Made by a program: the position numbers and the translations under genes. This document shows, in pieces, positions 27,572-37,377 of a stretch of DNA of 44,837 nucleotides (within the stretch, counting starts at the first letter, position 1; each line of letters starts with the position of its first letter). The notes beneath the pieces were generated by a model. That model made no database searches. It was not told the origin of the DNA and worked only from the letters and a program-made list of their open reading frames with translations. The DNA is taken from positions 1-44,837 of the forward strand of contig NZ_JAOTBE010000030.1 of assembly GCF_026162645.1 (NCBI RefSeq), read 5' to 3'. The stretch is from Paracoccus rhizosphaerae. Its GTDB lineage: Bacteria > Pseudomonadota > Alphaproteobacteria > Rhodobacterales > Rhodobacteraceae.

Positions 27572-27607
27572 GGCGGATTAGGGGCGCCTTGGGATGGAGG
27601 AAACCCG

Positions 27608-28279
27608 ATGACAATCTCGACGAGACTTGCCGCCGTCGCGGCACTTTGTGCCCTGCCTGCTGGCGCCGCACTGGCGCAGACGCAGGAGAGCGGGATGCAG
27701 CAGGACGCCATGGGCGAACGCAGTGCGGATCAGGTGACCTGCGCCGATATCGTCACGATGGACAGCCAGCTTATTCCTGGCGTCCTTTACTTCGTGTCGG
27801 GCTATCAGCAGGCCAGCATGACAGGCTCTGCAGGGATGTCCGGTTCAGAGATGCCCGGGGGTGCGCCCGGATCCACCGAGGTCGGTGGCGCGGCGACCAC
27901 TGGTGACGACGCGCCCGATGCCGGCCAGCCAGCCGATGCCGGCCAGTCGGCCGAGGCGGATCAGATGACCGAGGGCGAAAGCAGCATGCCCGCACAGGCC
28001 GAGGGGCAGGAGGCGGGGACCAGTGCCCCAGCTGATACCACCGCGGCCGACAGCACCGCAGCCGACAGCACCGCAGCCGACAGCACCGCGGCGGGCAGCA
28101 CCGCGGCAGGCAGCGACGGCACCATGCAGGGCGATCAGCCTGCCGTCGTCCGCGTCACGGGTCTCTTCGAGATCCCGATCGCCGAGGTCGTGACCCTCTG
28201 CGGCGAAAGCCCCGAGATGACGGTTTCGGACGCCGTCGAACAGCAACGGACCGGCAGCAGCGGTTCATCCTCGAACTGA
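27608..28279 (+). CDS. HdeA-like periplasmic protein split by a low-complexity insert
   Basis: A 223-residue exported protein with a signal peptide ending at ALAQ (24). The segment 44-68 (TCADIVTMDSQLIPGVLYFVSGYQ) resembles the first half of the acid chaperone HdeA (TCEDFLAVDESFQP...). The segment 178-211 (VVRVTGLFEIPIAEVVTLCGE...MTVSDAV) resembles its second half, which runs to a Cys and a short helix. Cys45 and Cys198 would form the family's single disulfide. Between them lie about 110 residues rich in Ala, Gly, Ser, Thr, Asp and Glu, with five TAADS/TAAGS pentapeptides. HdeA proteins keep periplasmic proteins soluble in acid, so a stress-chaperone or binding role is inferred. It could instead be an HdeA-fold protein of another function. 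RBS: GGATGGAGG. Confidence 0.7.
   Translation: MTISTRLAAVAALCALPAGAALAQTQESGMQQDAMGERSADQVTCADIVTMDSQLIPGVLYFVSGYQQASMTGSAGMSGSEMPGGAPGSTEVGGAATTGDDAPDAGQPADAGQSAEADQMTEGESSMPAQAEGQEAGTSAPADTTAADSTAADSTAADSTAAGSTAAGSDGTMQGDQPAVVRVTGLFEIPIAEVVTLCGESPEMTVSDAVEQQRTGSSGSSSN
28040..28114 (+). repeat. Five 15-bp tandem repeats inside the HdeA-like gene
   Basis: Five consecutive 15-base units of the form ACC GCR GCC GAC AGC (the last two with GGC for GAC), each encoding T-A-A-D/G-S. The units are nearly identical at the DNA level, so copy number probably changes by slippage without breaking the frame. Confidence 0.9.
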
Positions 28280-28291
28280 GGCACTGATCGA

Positions 28292-28326
28292 CCGGCAGGG
28301 CGGGTGAAACCGAGTCGCCCTGCCGG
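28292..28326. terminator. Strong hairpin between convergent hdeA-like gene and putA
   Basis: A perfect 11-bp stem CCGGCAGGGCG/CGCCCTGCCGG with a 13-base loop, 13 bases after the HdeA-like stop and 127 bases beyond the putA stop (reading from putA). There is no good T run on either side. It probably acts as a terminator for the plus-strand gene, possibly for both. Confidence 0.6.
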
Positions 28327-28452
28327 AGTCCGTCTTCCCCGTCGGCTGGGCAGCCCACGGGGGCTTGAAATCGGCCCTTGCCACGCGTCCGTGGTGATGA
28401 CGGCTTGCCGCGCCCGATCCGATAGGAGCGGGCGCGGGTGAAGCAAGCCGTT

Positions 28453-31400
28453 TCAGCCTGCCAAAAGCGCCGCGTTGCCGCCGGCGGCGGTCGTGTCGAC
28501 GCAAAGATGCCGCTCATGGCAGAGATGCGCACGGTCGGGCAGGGCGGTGATCAGCGCCACCAGCGGGCCCGGCCTGCGGGCCAGCGCCTGCGCAAGGGCA
28601 CGCCCCGTCTGATCGTCCCCCCACCAGAGTACGGCGGCCAGGTTCGGCAGCGTCTGAAGCGACTGCGGCTCAATCGATCCGTTCGCGGGAACGGCCTGGC
28701 CGCCGCCGCGGGTGACTGCCTGAACCTGGGCGGCGGTGGCGTCCGGGCCCGGGCCGAGGCAAAGCACGGGACCGCGCGCCAGCGTCTGCAGGCGGTTCAA
28801 CTCTCCGGTCGGGCCAGGCATCAGCGTCTCCTCGGGCGCGGGGGCCGCGGGGGGCGAGGCCAGTTCCCTGGCCAGCCGATCCGCGCTGTCAGCGCCCTGC
28901 CAGGTCGTTCCCGGTTGCGTCACGTCAGGCGCGAAGAAGCGCGGCAGGTAAAGCGGACCGCCAGCCTTGGGGCCGGTGCCTGACAGCCCCTCGCCGCCGA
29001 AGGGCTGGCTGCCGACGGTCGCGCCGACCTGGTTGCGGTTGACGTAGATGTTGCCGACGTGGATCGCCTCGGTCACCTCCTGGACGCGGCTGTCGATCCG
29101 GGTGTGCAGGCCGAAGGTCAGGCCATAGCCACGGGCGTTGATCGCCGCGACGACCTTGTCCAAGTCGCGCGCCTTGTAAGTCGCCACGTGCAGGACGGGG
29201 CCGAAGATCTCTCGGTCCATCTCCTCGATGCCGGTCACCTTCATCAGCGTCGGCGGGACGAAATGGCCCTGCGACGGCACCGGCAGCTGGTGCAGGATGC
29301 GGTCCTTGTGGTCGGCCAGATAGGCCATGATGCCCGACTGCGCCTCGGCGTCGATGACGGGGCCCACGTCCGTCGTCAGATCCCACGGGTCGCCCACGGT
29401 CAGTTCGTCCATCGCGCCCTGGATCATGCGGATCAGGTGCGGGGCGACATCCTCTTGCACATAAAGGCAGCGCAGCGCCGAACAGCGCTGTCCCGCCGAC
29501 CGGAAGCTGGAGGCGACGATGTCGCGCACGGCCTGTTCGGGCAGGGCGGTGCTGTCGACGATCATCGCGTTCAGGCCACCAGTTTCGGCGACCAGCGGCG
29601 TGCCGGGACGCATGTGCTGCGCCATTTTGGTGGCGATCAGGCGGGCCGTGTCGGTGCCGCCGGTGAAGACGACGCCGTCGATGCGGGCATCGCGGGTCAG
29701 TGCCGCGCCAACGGTGGCGCCATCGCCGGGCAGCAGTTGCAGCGCGGTGGCCGGGACGCCGGCCTTGTGCAACAGCCGCACCGCCATGGCGGCGATCAGC
29801 GGCGTCTGTTCGGCAGGCTTTGCCAGCACGCCGTTTCCGGCCATCAGCGCCGCCGCCACCTGGCCGGTGAAGATCGCCAGGGGGAAGTTCCAGGGGCTGA
29901 TCGCGGCGATGATGCCGCGCGGGGCGTCATCGCGCGCCTCGCCCTGCTGGGCATAGTAGCGCAGGAAGTCCACCGCCTCGCGCAGTTCGGCCACGGCGTC
30001 GTTCAGCGTCTTGCCGGCCTCGCGCGCGACAAGACCGAAGATGGGGCCGAACTCGGCCTCGTAGAGGTCGGCGGCGCGGCGCAGGACCTGCGCCCGGGTG
30101 GCGGCAGGGGCGTCCCAGGGGCGGGCCGCGTCAATGGCACGGGCGACGGTGGCCTCATCGGCCTCGGTGATCTGTGCGATGGTGGCGCCGGTCGCGGGGT
30201 TGACCACCGGGACGGCGGTGCCGGTCGCCTCGGCCGCCGTCAGCGGGGCAGCGTCGGCAATGGCCACATCGCGGGCGGCGAAGATGCGCCCCAGTTCGTC
30301 CTCCGCCGTCAGGTCGAAGCCCCGAGAGTTCACGCGGCCGTCGCCATAGATGGCTTCGGGTGCCAGCAGCGCCTGCGGCGCATGGGCATCGGACAGCGCC
30401 TCGAAGGGGTCGCGGGCGATCTCCTCTGGCGCGACGTCCTCATCCACGATCTGGTTGACGAAGCTGGAGTTCGCGCCGTTTTCCAGCAGCCGGCGCACCA
30501 GATAGGCCAAGAGGTCCTGATGCGCGCCGACGGGTGCATAGATGCGGCAGGCGGTGCCGTGGTCGCGCAGCACGATATCGTGCAGGCGCTCGCCCATGCC
30601 GTGCAGGCGCTGGAATTCGAACGTCCCTTCGGCCGCGCCGAGATTTCCCGCCAGTTCCAGCACCGCCGCCACCGAATGGGCGTTGTGGGTGGCGAACTGC
30701 GGATAGATGCGGTCGGACATGCGCAGAAGCTTGGCCGCCAGAGAGATATAGCTGACATCCGTCGCCGTCTTCGACGTGAACAGCGGAAAGCCGGGCATGC
30801 CCTCGACCTGGGCGCGCTTCATCTCGGTGTCCCAATAGGCGCCCTTGACCAGGCGCACCATGATGCGCCGGTCCAGCCGCGCGGCCAGTGCGTGCAACTG
30901 GTTAATGGCCGCGCCGGCGCGCTTGCCATAGGCCTGCACCACGATGCCGAACCCGTCCCAGCCCGCCAGCGAGGGGTCTGACAGCACCGCCTCGATCACC
31001 TTCAGCGACAGGGCCAGGCGGTCCTGCTCCTCGGCGTCGATGTTCAGGCCCATGTTCGCGGCGCGGGCCTGCTGCGCAAGCTCCAGCACGACCGGCACCA
31101 GTTCGGCCATCACGCGAGCTTCGTTCGCGACCTCGTAGCGCGGATGCAGCGCCGAGAGCTTGATCGAGATGCCGGGGTTCTTGCGGACCGAGCCCTTCGT
31201 GCAGGACCCGGCGATCGCCGAGATGGCCTTGCGGTATTCGGCGGCATAGCGGTCCGCGTCGCGGGCGGTCATCGCCGCCTCGCCCAGCATGTCATAGCTG
31301 TAGGAATAACCCTTGGCTTCCTGACCCTTCGCCCGATCCAGCGCGGCATCGATGGTCTGCCCCAGAACGAACTGGCGGCCCATCTCGCGCATGGCGCGGG

Positions 31401-31875
31401 TGACGGCGGTGCGGATCACGGGCTCTCCAAGGCGGCGGATCGCGCCGCGCAGCGTGCCGGCCAGCCCAGGCTGTGCGTCCTCGAGCACGCGGCCCGTCAG
31501 CATCAGCGCCCAGGTCGAGGCGTTCACCATGCTGGACGAGCTTTCGCCCAGATGCCGCCCCCAGTCCGAGGGGGCGATCTTGTCCTCGATCAGGGCGTCC
31601 ATTGTGGCGCGGTCGGGAACGCGCAGCATCGCCTCGGCCAGGCACATCAGGGCGATGCCTTCGCGCGTCGACAAGCCGTATTCGGCCAGCATCAGCTCCA
31701 TCATGGTCGGCTTCGACTCGGCACGGATACGGCGGATCAGCGTGGCGGCGCGGGCGCTGATGCGGGCGCGGGTCTGATCGGACAGCGCCGCCTCGCGGAT
31801 CAGGCGGTCAAGCAGGGGCCCCTCGGGCTGGAACTTGGCGTTCAGGCCGAGGTCGGTTGGATCGAGATCATACAT
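28453..31875 (-). CDS. putA: Bifunctional proline dehydrogenase / P5C dehydrogenase
   Basis: 1140 residues. Residues about 190-480 are the FAD-dependent proline dehydrogenase barrel (YSYDMLGEAAMT, NPGISIKLSALHPRY, RLVKGAYWDTE, FATHNAHS). Residues about 545-990 are the NAD-dependent glutamate-semialdehyde dehydrogenase: SPWNFPLAIFTG, VVFTGGTDTA, Glu764 in VAETGG and nucleophile Cys798 in AGQRCSA. The rest is the C-terminal domain usual in long PutA proteins. The enzyme oxidises proline to glutamate and channels the intermediate between sites at the membrane. It lacks the N-terminal ribbon-helix-helix of enteric PutA, so it cannot repress itself; the divergent Lrp-type gene supplies the control. 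Start ATG 31875 matches the family N-terminus. Confidence 0.96.
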   Translation of the reverse strand: MYDLDPTDLGLNAKFQPEGPLLDRLIREAALSDQTRARISARAATLIRRIRAESKPTMMELMLAEYGLSTREGIALMCLAEAMLRVPDRATMDALIEDKIAPSDWGRHLGESSSSMVNASTWALMLTGRVLEDAQPGLAGTLRGAIRRLGEPVIRTAVTRAMREMGRQFVLGQTIDAALDRAKGQEAKGYSYSYDMLGEAAMTARDADRYAAEYRKAISAIAGSCTKGSVRKNPGISIKLSALHPRYEVANEARVMAELVPVVLELAQQARAANMGLNIDAEEQDRLALSLKVIEAVLSDPSLAGWDGFGIVVQAYGKRAGAAINQLHALAARLDRRIMVRLVKGAYWDTEMKRAQVEGMPGFPLFTSKTATDVSYISLAAKLLRMSDRIYPQFATHNAHSVAAVLELAGNLGAAEGTFEFQRLHGMGERLHDIVLRDHGTACRIYAPVGAHQDLLAYLVRRLLENGANSSFVNQIVDEDVAPEEIARDPFEALSDAHAPQALLAPEAIYGDGRVNSRGFDLTAEDELGRIFAARDVAIADAAPLTAAEATGTAVPVVNPATGATIAQITEADEATVARAIDAARPWDAPAATRAQVLRRAADLYEAEFGPIFGLVAREAGKTLNDAVAELREAVDFLRYYAQQGEARDDAPRGIIAAISPWNFPLAIFTGQVAAALMAGNGVLAKPAEQTPLIAAMAVRLLHKAGVPATALQLLPGDGATVGAALTRDARIDGVVFTGGTDTARLIATKMAQHMRPGTPLVAETGGLNAMIVDSTALPEQAVRDIVASSFRSAGQRCSALRCLYVQEDVAPHLIRMIQGAMDELTVGDPWDLTTDVGPVIDAEAQSGIMAYLADHKDRILHQLPVPSQGHFVPPTLMKVTGIEEMDREIFGPVLHVATYKARDLDKVVAAINARGYGLTFGLHTRIDSRVQEVTEAIHVGNIYVNRNQVGATVGSQPFGGEGLSGTGPKAGGPLYLPRFFAPDVTQPGTTWQGADSADRLARELASPPAAPAPEETLMPGPTGELNRLQTLARGPVLCLGPGPDATAAQVQAVTRGGGQAVPANGSIEPQSLQTLPNLAAVLWWGDDQTGRALAQALARRPGPLVALITALPDRAHLCHERHLCVDTTAAGGNAALLAG

Positions 31876-31920
31876 GGAAGGTCCCCTTCGACTGTCCTGC
31901 CAATCATACAGTGCCCTTCA

Positions 31921-31935
31921 TGGACGATGTGTCCA
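31921..31935. promoter_or_regulatory. Candidate Lrp/PutR operator
   Basis: TGGAC-GATGT-GTCCA, a 15-base perfect inverted repeat in the 111-base gap between divergent putA and the Lrp-type regulator. Size and symmetry fit Lrp-family sites, and the position suits activation of putA and self-control of the regulator. Confidence 0.4.
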
Positions 31936-31986
31936 AGTTCATGTAGTTCATCAGGCCAACGGACCAAATTTGACGGCTGTAGCGAG

Positions 31987-32451
31987 ATGAACGAACTTCT
32001 TGACCCGACTAACCGGCGGATCCTGGCGGAACTGACCGCCAATGCCCGTATTCCAGTGACCGAACTGGCGCGCAAGGTGGGCCTGTCGAAGACCCCGGTG
32101 GCGCTGCGGATCAAGCAGCTTGAGGATGCGGGCCTGATCACCGGATACCGCGCGATCCTGTCGCCGGTGAGGCTTGGCCTGACCCATGTCACCTATGTCG
32201 AAGTGCGCATGACGGACACGCGGCAGAAGGCGCTGGAGGCGTTCAACGCCGCCGTCCGCCTGATCCCCGAGGTCGAGGAATGCTACATGATCGCCGGCGG
32301 CTTCGATTACCTGCTGAAGGTCAGGTCGCGCGACATGACCGATTTCCGCCGCATCATGGCCGAGAAGATCTCGTCCCTGCCGCATGTCAACGCCACCTCC
32401 AGCTATGTCGCGATGGAGGCGGTGATCGAGCAGGGAGGCGTCACGCTCTAG
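31987..32451 (+). CDS. putR: Lrp/AsnC-family regulator of proline catabolism
   Basis: 154 residues. An N-terminal winged helix-turn-helix (DPTNRRILAELTANARIPV, then ARKVGLSKTPVALRIKQLE) is followed by an AsnC ligand domain (TYVEVRMTDTR, VEECYMIAGGFDYLLKVRS). The arrangement divergent from putA is that of PutR, the proline-responsive activator known in Agrobacterium and Rhodobacter. It should bind proline through the C-terminal domain and switch putA on. Start ATG 31987 gives the usual family N-terminus; a much longer open frame upstream is antisense to putA and is not coding. Its stop codon shares the CTAG palindrome (32448-32451) with the stop of convergent selB. Confidence 0.9.
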   Translation: MNELLDPTNRRILAELTANARIPVTELARKVGLSKTPVALRIKQLEDAGLITGYRAILSPVRLGLTHVTYVEVRMTDTRQKALEAFNAAVRLIPEVEECYMIAGGFDYLLKVRSRDMTDFRRIMAEKISSLPHVNATSSYVAMEAVIEQGGVTL

Positions 32452-34349
32452 CCGAAAAGGTCCAGCCTGTGCGGGTTCAGGCGACGCAGGTCGCCACGTC
32501 GCAGCGTGACACCATGACGGTCGAAGAAGTCCAGGATCTCGATGGCGACCTTGCGGCCGTTCTGGACGCGGTCCCGGAAGGCGGCTGCGGTGAACCAGCC
32601 GTCCGCCGACTGCGCGGCCACATCGCGCAGGATCGCGACCATCCGCGCCGTGACCTCGCGCGCGAAGAAGTGGTCCTGCGCGATCTGGTCGGTCCGGCCC
32701 AGCTTCTGGGTCAGCTTCAGGACGCGCCGAACCTCTTTCTCGTCGACGCCAAGGGTGCCGGCAAAATCGCGGACGCGTGGCGGGCGAAAGCACATCTCGC
32801 CCAGAAGGGCGGGGCGGATGCTGTCCCACAGGGCCTCGTCCTCGGGCGTCAGGCGAACCTCGTGGCCGGGCAGGCGCAGGAAGGCCCCGTCCATGATCAC
32901 CGAGCCTGCATCAGAGGCGCGGCGCAGGAACGCCAGGTTCGCATCCTTCGTCAGGCGCGGGGTCAGCGACAGACGCAGCCTTTCGCGCCCCATCCCCGGC
33001 AGGTCGGGGTTGTCGGCGTGGAACTGCGCCAGCTGGTCCAGCAGACCCTGCCGCAGACCCTCCATCTGCGCGCGGGACAGGATCAGCCCGCCCATCGTCG
33101 TGCCGTCGGCGCGGGCCAGTGCAGCTGCCGCCTGTTCGGCAGTCAGGCCGCGGTCGCGGGTGAACATGGCCAGATCCACCGGCGCGACCCGCAGCATCCC
33201 GACCAGCGCCGCTGCCGGATCCGCGGCGGCCGCCGCGGCAAGCAGCGCCAGCCGTTCCGGCGTCCGGCGCTTGCGGGCCGGTGGTCGAAGGTCCAGGAAC
33301 CGCCCCCCGCCGATGGTGCGGCTGGCAGAGACGTTGCGCAGGATGAACCGGTCGTGGACGGCGGCTGCCAAGGGATGGTCCAGCACGACCTGCACCGGCC
33401 CCGACTGTCCGGGCGCGATGGGACCGGCCAGCGGAACGATTCGCGCCCCGACCTCGGCCGCGTGACAATGCAGGCGGGCGGGGAACCAGGTGCCGATGGG
33501 CTTGGGTTCCGACGCCATGACGGACAGCTCCGCGTCGATGCGGTCGGTCGGGGCGTGAAGCGCGGAAGTCAGGACGATGTCGCCGCGCTGGATTGTGTCC
33601 TTTGCGATGGCCTCTCCGGCCAGGTTCAGCGCGCATCGCTGCCCCGCCAGACCCTGCGTGGCCTGCCGGTTCTGCGCGTGGATCCCCCGGACCCGCGCCG
33701 TCAGCCCGGACGGGCTGAGCGTCACCTGATCTCCCAGGGCGACCTGTCCCGAAAGGACCGTCCCGGTCACGACCGTCCCCGTTCCCTGAAGGGTAAAGCT
33801 GCGGTCAACGGCCAGGCGGAACGGTCCGTCCGCGGCGCGGGCGGTGGTGGCGGCCTCGGCCTCGCGCAGGGTGCGGCGCAGGTCGTCGATCCCTTCGCCG
33901 GTGACGGTCGAGACGGAGATGATCGGCGCTTCCGAGAGCTGGCTGCCCGCCAGCGCCGTACGGATCTGCCGGGCCACCTCGGCCCGGCGGGGCGGATCGG
34001 CCAGATCGGCCTTGGTCAGCGCCACAAGCCCGCGTGACAAGCCCAGAAAGCTCAGGATGGCGAGGTGTTCGACAGTCTGCGGCATGACGCCGTCGTCGCA
34101 GGCGACCACCACGAGCGCCAGGTCGATGCCGCCAGCGCCGGCCAGCATCGTGTGGATTAGACGCTCGTGCCCCGGCACGTCCACAAAGCCGGTGACGGTG
34201 CCGCCGCCAAGGTCGGCATAGGCAAAGCCCAGGTCGATGGTGATGCCGCGCGCCTTCTCCTCGGCCAGACGGTCGGCGTCGGTTCCGGTCAGGGCCTTTA
34301 CCAGCGCAGTCTTGCCATGGTCGATATGTCCCGCAGTGCCGACGATCAT
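32448..34349 (-). CDS. selB: Selenocysteine-specific elongation factor SelB
   Basis: 633 residues, close to E. coli SelB (614). The GTPase domain opens with GHIDHGKT (7-14), then DVPGH (57-61) and TKAD (112-115), the G1, G3 and G4 motifs. Two beta-barrel domains follow ([17 protein letters not shown]), then the C-terminal winged-helix repeats that bind the SECIS hairpin ([20 protein letters not shown], and [19 protein letters not shown] at the end). It carries Sec-tRNA to ribosomes at UGA codons beside a SECIS. Start ATG 34349 overlaps the selA stop in ATGA; the open frame extends upstream but that part is antiparallel shadow. Last gene of the fdoGHI-fdhE-selAB operon. Confidence 0.95.
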   Translation of the reverse strand: MIVGTAGHIDHGKTALVKALTGTDADRLAEEKARGITIDLGFAYADLGGGTVTGFVDVPGHERLIHTMLAGAGGIDLALVVVACDDGVMPQTVEHLAILSFLGLSRGLVALTKADLADPPRRAEVARQIRTALAGSQLSEAPIISVSTVTGEGIDDLRRTLREAEAATTARAADGPFRLAVDRSFTLQGTGTVVTGTVLSGQVALGDQVTLSPSGLTARVRGIHAQNRQATQGLAGQRCALNLAGEAIAKDTIQRGDIVLTSALHAPTDRIDAELSVMASEPKPIGTWFPARLHCHAAEVGARIVPLAGPIAPGQSGPVQVVLDHPLAAAVHDRFILRNVSASRTIGGGRFLDLRPPARKRRTPERLALLAAAAAADPAAALVGMLRVAPVDLAMFTRDRGLTAEQAAAALARADGTTMGGLILSRAQMEGLRQGLLDQLAQFHADNPDLPGMGRERLRLSLTPRLTKDANLAFLRRASDAGSVIMDGAFLRLPGHEVRLTPEDEALWDSIRPALLGEMCFRPPRVRDFAGTLGVDEKEVRRVLKLTQKLGRTDQIAQDHFFAREVTARMVAILRDVAAQSADGWFTAAAFRDRVQNGRKVAIEILDFFDRHGVTLRRGDLRRLNPHRLDLFG

Positions 34350-35719
34350 GACTGGGCCAGAGCCTCCAGAAGGTCGGCGTCGTCGCCCAGGCAGCGCAGG
34401 TCCAGGATCAGCGCGCCGTCGCGGATATGGCCGACAACGGGGCGGGGCAGGGCGCGCAGCCGGGCGGCCAGCCGGTCGGGCGCATCGCCGCCACGACCCG
34501 TAAGCCGCAACCCGGCCGAAGGAATGGTATCGGTCGGCAGCGCGCCAGACCCGATCTGGCTGGCACAATCGCAAGGCGCGGCGCCGTATCCCTCGGGCAG
34601 CAGCGCCGCCACCTGCGGGGCCAGGCGGCGGGCCTGGGTCGCGATGTCGTCCAGGGGCCGCGACAGCATCCGCAGCACCGGCAGGCGCGCGGCCAGCCTG
34701 TCCGGGTCGCGATAGAGCCGCAGCGTGGCCTGCAGCGCGGCGATTCGGATCTTGTCCAGGCGCAGGACGCGCTTCAGCGGGTTGCGGTTGATCTGCGCGA
34801 TCAGGTGGCGCCGCCCGACGATGAAGCCCGCCTGCGGCCCGCCCAGCAGCTTGTCGCCCGAAAAAGTCACCAGATCCGCCCCCTCGGCCACGGCTTCGGC
34901 CACGGTGGGTTCCCGCCGAAGGCCCCATTGCGACAGGTCGACCAGAGACCCCGCGCCGAGGTCGTTCAGCAGGACGACCCCGGCCTGCCGCGCAACGGGG
35001 GCCAGCTGGGGGGCGGGGACCTCGGCCGTAAAGCCCTCGATGCGGTAGTTCGACGTGTGGACCTTGAGGATCAGGCCGGTCATGTCCGACAGCGCGTCCT
35101 GATAGTCGCGCAGATGGGTGCGGTTCGTGGTCCCGACTTCGACCAGCGTGGTTCCCGCGCGGGCCATGATGTCGGGCAGGCGGAAGGCGCCGCCGATCTC
35201 GATCAGCTCGCCCCGCGACACGATGGAGTTGCGGCCCTGCCCGAAGGTGTTCAGCGCGATCAGCACGGCGGCGGCGTTATTGTTGACGACGGTCGCATCC
35301 TCGGCCCCCGTCAGCTCGCACAGCAGGCCACGCAGGTGGTCGTCGCGCTGGCCGCGCCCGCCGGTCTGCAGGTCGTATTCCAAGGCCAGCGAGCTGGCCA
35401 TCGCGACGTTGGCGGCGACGATGGCCTCATCCGCCATGATTGCGCGACCCAGGTTCGTGTGCAGCACGGTGCCGGTCAGGTTCAGCATCGGGCGCAGTTG
35501 CGTGGCCGCCTGCACTGCAAGGTCGGCGGCGACCAGATGCGGCAGGCGGGCGGCCTCGGCCGCACCGTCGGCGCCGTCGTGGATGGCCTGTCGGGCGGCG
35601 TCCAGGCGCTGGCGGATTGCGGTGGTGACCGCCTGCCGGCCGTGGTTCTCGGTCAGCCGCCGCCCGACGTCGGACTGCAGCAGCTGGTCGACCGAGGGCA
35701 GGGCGCGATAGCCCGACAT
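34346..35719 (-). CDS. selA: L-seryl-tRNA(Sec) selenium transferase SelA
   Basis: 457 residues, matching the family (E. coli 463). PLP-dependent enzyme that converts Ser-tRNA(Sec) to Sec-tRNA(Sec) using selenophosphate. The PLP-binding Lys is residue 290 in [14 protein letters not shown]. The N-terminal tRNA-binding domain starts [11 protein letters not shown], a family signature, and [14 protein letters not shown] is also conserved. ATG 35719 shares a base with the fdhE stop (TGATG), so the two are translationally coupled. Selenophosphate synthetase (selD) and the tRNA gene (selC) must lie elsewhere in the genome. Presence within the formate dehydrogenase operon indicates that this enzyme is a main user of selenocysteine here. 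Confidence 0.96.
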   Translation of the reverse strand: MSGYRALPSVDQLLQSDVGRRLTENHGRQAVTTAIRQRLDAARQAIHDGADGAAEAARLPHLVAADLAVQAATQLRPMLNLTGTVLHTNLGRAIMADEAIVAANVAMASSLALEYDLQTGGRGQRDDHLRGLLCELTGAEDATVVNNNAAAVLIALNTFGQGRNSIVSRGELIEIGGAFRLPDIMARAGTTLVEVGTTNRTHLRDYQDALSDMTGLILKVHTSNYRIEGFTAEVPAPQLAPVARQAGVVLLNDLGAGSLVDLSQWGLRREPTVAEAVAEGADLVTFSGDKLLGGPQAGFIVGRRHLIAQINRNPLKRVLRLDKIRIAALQATLRLYRDPDRLAARLPVLRMLSRPLDDIATQARRLAPQVAALLPEGYGAAPCDCASQIGSGALPTDTIPSAGLRLTGRGGDAPDRLAARLRALPRPVVGHIRDGALILDLRCLGDDADLLEALAQS

Positions 35720-36633
35720 CAGTACCCGGTCAGGAACGGGTTGAAGCCCCCGCGCCGCTTGTCGGTGTCCCGCATCATCATGTCCAAGCCAAGGCTGGCG
35801 ACATCGTCGGCCACGGGTTCAAGGCTGTGGTTGCGGTTGTGATAAAGAATCTTGACCCAGCTGTCGCAGTCCGAACAGACCTCGGCCCTGACGGTGGCCT
35901 CGACCGTCTCGACGCTGCGATAGCTGATGCCCGCGGTCGAGCCGCAGCAGAGGCAGGTCAGCCGCACCTCGTTCCACTGGGTCTGGCAGCAGGCGCACGA
36001 GGCATAGCGGACGCCGTCCAGCCCGCCGATGCCGATCACGCTGGAGGTCGCCGGCCGACCGCCGCAGGACGGGCAGGTGCCGGTGCGGATCGGGACCAGC
36101 TGCGCCGCATCCAGCGTGGCGGCCAGCCGGGCGGCATAGAGCTGAACCGCCACGGCCACGAACAGGTGCGGCGCCACGCTGTCGGCGGGGATGACGTCGG
36201 CCAGCACGTTCTCGATCATCCAGTGGCGGTCGGGCAGCGGCGCCGAGGTCACGGCGGTCAGCGTCATGCGCGCGGGCTTGGGCATGTCGATCCGCGCGGC
36301 GCCCTCCAAGACCTTGTCCAGCGTGCCGTGCAGGCACGGGCTGGTCGCCAGCGCCTTGCGATCGATCGGCGGCATCCGGCTTTCCCGCGCCAGGTGCAGG
36401 CTTTCGGTGGCCAGGGGCGTGACAGGCGGCAGTTCGCCCGACAGACGCGCCTGCAGGTCGACAAGATCGGCCAGGAAACGCAGATAGGGGGCCAGGTTGC
36501 TGCCGCTGTCGGCCAGGAACCTCAGGCGTTTGGAACGGGTGGCGAACAGGCGCGCCGGGTCCGGCAGGAAGGCCAGGGGCGCCTTCGGGACGCCGCCGAT
36601 GGCCGAGGGATCGGGCTGGATGGTCGTGGTCAT
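35719..36633 (-). CDS. fdhE: Formate dehydrogenase accessory protein FdhE
   Basis: 304 residues. Contains four Cys pairs in the C-terminal half that bind iron or zinc: CPSC, CACC, CLCC and CSDC. Family strands such as GTCPSCGGRPATSS and YASCACCQTQWNEVRLTC are clear. FdhE is needed for assembly of active respiratory formate dehydrogenase in E. coli, apparently at the folding or cofactor-checking stage before Tat export. It lies 54 bases after fdoI and is coupled to selA. FdhD, the sulfur carrier also required for activity, is not in the window. Confidence 0.93.
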   Translation of the reverse strand: MTTTIQPDPSAIGGVPKAPLAFLPDPARLFATRSKRLRFLADSGSNLAPYLRFLADLVDLQARLSGELPPVTPLATESLHLARESRMPPIDRKALATSPCLHGTLDKVLEGAARIDMPKPARMTLTAVTSAPLPDRHWMIENVLADVIPADSVAPHLFVAVAVQLYAARLAATLDAAQLVPIRTGTCPSCGGRPATSSVIGIGGLDGVRYASCACCQTQWNEVRLTCLCCGSTAGISYRSVETVEATVRAEVCSDCDSWVKILYHNRNHSLEPVADDVASLGLDMMMRDTDKRRGGFNPFLTGY

Positions 36634-36687
36634 CTGTCTCTCCGGGCCGACCGGCCACAGGGGATGTCGGCGGTGGTGGCCGGCAGA

Positions 36688-37377
36688 TTACTCTGCCGGG
36701 CCCTTGTTGTCACGGCTGGCGACCTCTCGCAGCCATTTGCGGTGATGGCGCCAGGCCCAACCGCCGGTGACGGTGCCGCGGGTCATCGCGCGCAGCGTCC
36801 CGCGGGTCCAGATCGCAGCATAGACATGCAGGATAAAGACCAGAAGGATCAGCACGGCCGAAATGGCATGCACCAGCACCGCCACGCGGCGCACCGGAAC
36901 GCTGACCCAGTGGCCCACGACCTGCTGCCAGATCAGGACGCCGGTGACGATCAGCACCACGATCAGGCCGGTCATCGCCCAGAAGACAAACTTCTGGCCC
37001 GGGTTGTACTTGCCCAGTTCCGGCAGCGCGTCCTCGTTCCCCTTGACCACGTCGCCGAACTTGGTGACCCAGGTCGTGTCCTCGGGGCGGGGCATGTTCA
37101 GGCGCCACAGCTGGACGAACATCAGCAGGAAGCTGAAGAACAGCACCACGCCGACGATCGGGTGCAGCCAGCGTGTCGTCTGTCCGCCGCCGAAGAGGCC
37201 GGTCAGGAAGTAGAGCGCCGGGTCGAACAGCGCCAGCCCCGACAGCGCCAGCACGATCAGCGCCAGGGCCGTGACCCAGTGGTTGGCACGGGTGAAGCCG
37301 CGATAGCGGCTGACAGTCACCGGGGCCAGGCCGTCGATCCGGTCGCCACGCTCGGAATAATAGGGACGCGGCGCCAT
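36688..37377 (-). CDS. fdoI: Formate dehydrogenase cytochrome b subunit (gamma)
   Basis: 229 residues with four membrane helices. Likely heme b ligands are His33 (ANHW), His72 (WLHP), His170 (VLVHAIS) and His184 (ILHVYAA), as in the FdnI/FdoI family. It takes electrons from the beta subunit and passes them through two hemes to quinone on the cytoplasmic side. The N-terminal 25 residues are cytoplasmic and Arg-rich. The start (ATG 37377) overlaps the fdoH stop by one base. The last part (RRVAVLVHAI...) and tail ending NKGPAE look complete. Confidence 0.95.
   Translation of the reverse strand: MAPRPYYSERGDRIDGLAPVTVSRYRGFTRANHWVTALALIVLALSGLALFDPALYFLTGLFGGGQTTRWLHPIVGVVLFFSFLLMFVQLWRLNMPRPEDTTWVTKFGDVVKGNEDALPELGKYNPGQKFVFWAMTGLIVVLIVTGVLIWQQVVGHWVSVPVRRVAVLVHAISAVLILLVFILHVYAAIWTRGTLRAMTRGTVTGGWAWRHHRKWLREVASRDNKGPAE

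Noticed and set aside
28040..28114. A short CRISPR-like array
   Set aside because: The 15-base units are directly adjacent without spacers and are in frame within a gene; they encode a pentapeptide repeat.
31144..31986. A 435-codon version of the Lrp-type regulator starting at 31144
   Set aside because: The upstream part is antisense to putA; the family N-terminus begins at 31987.
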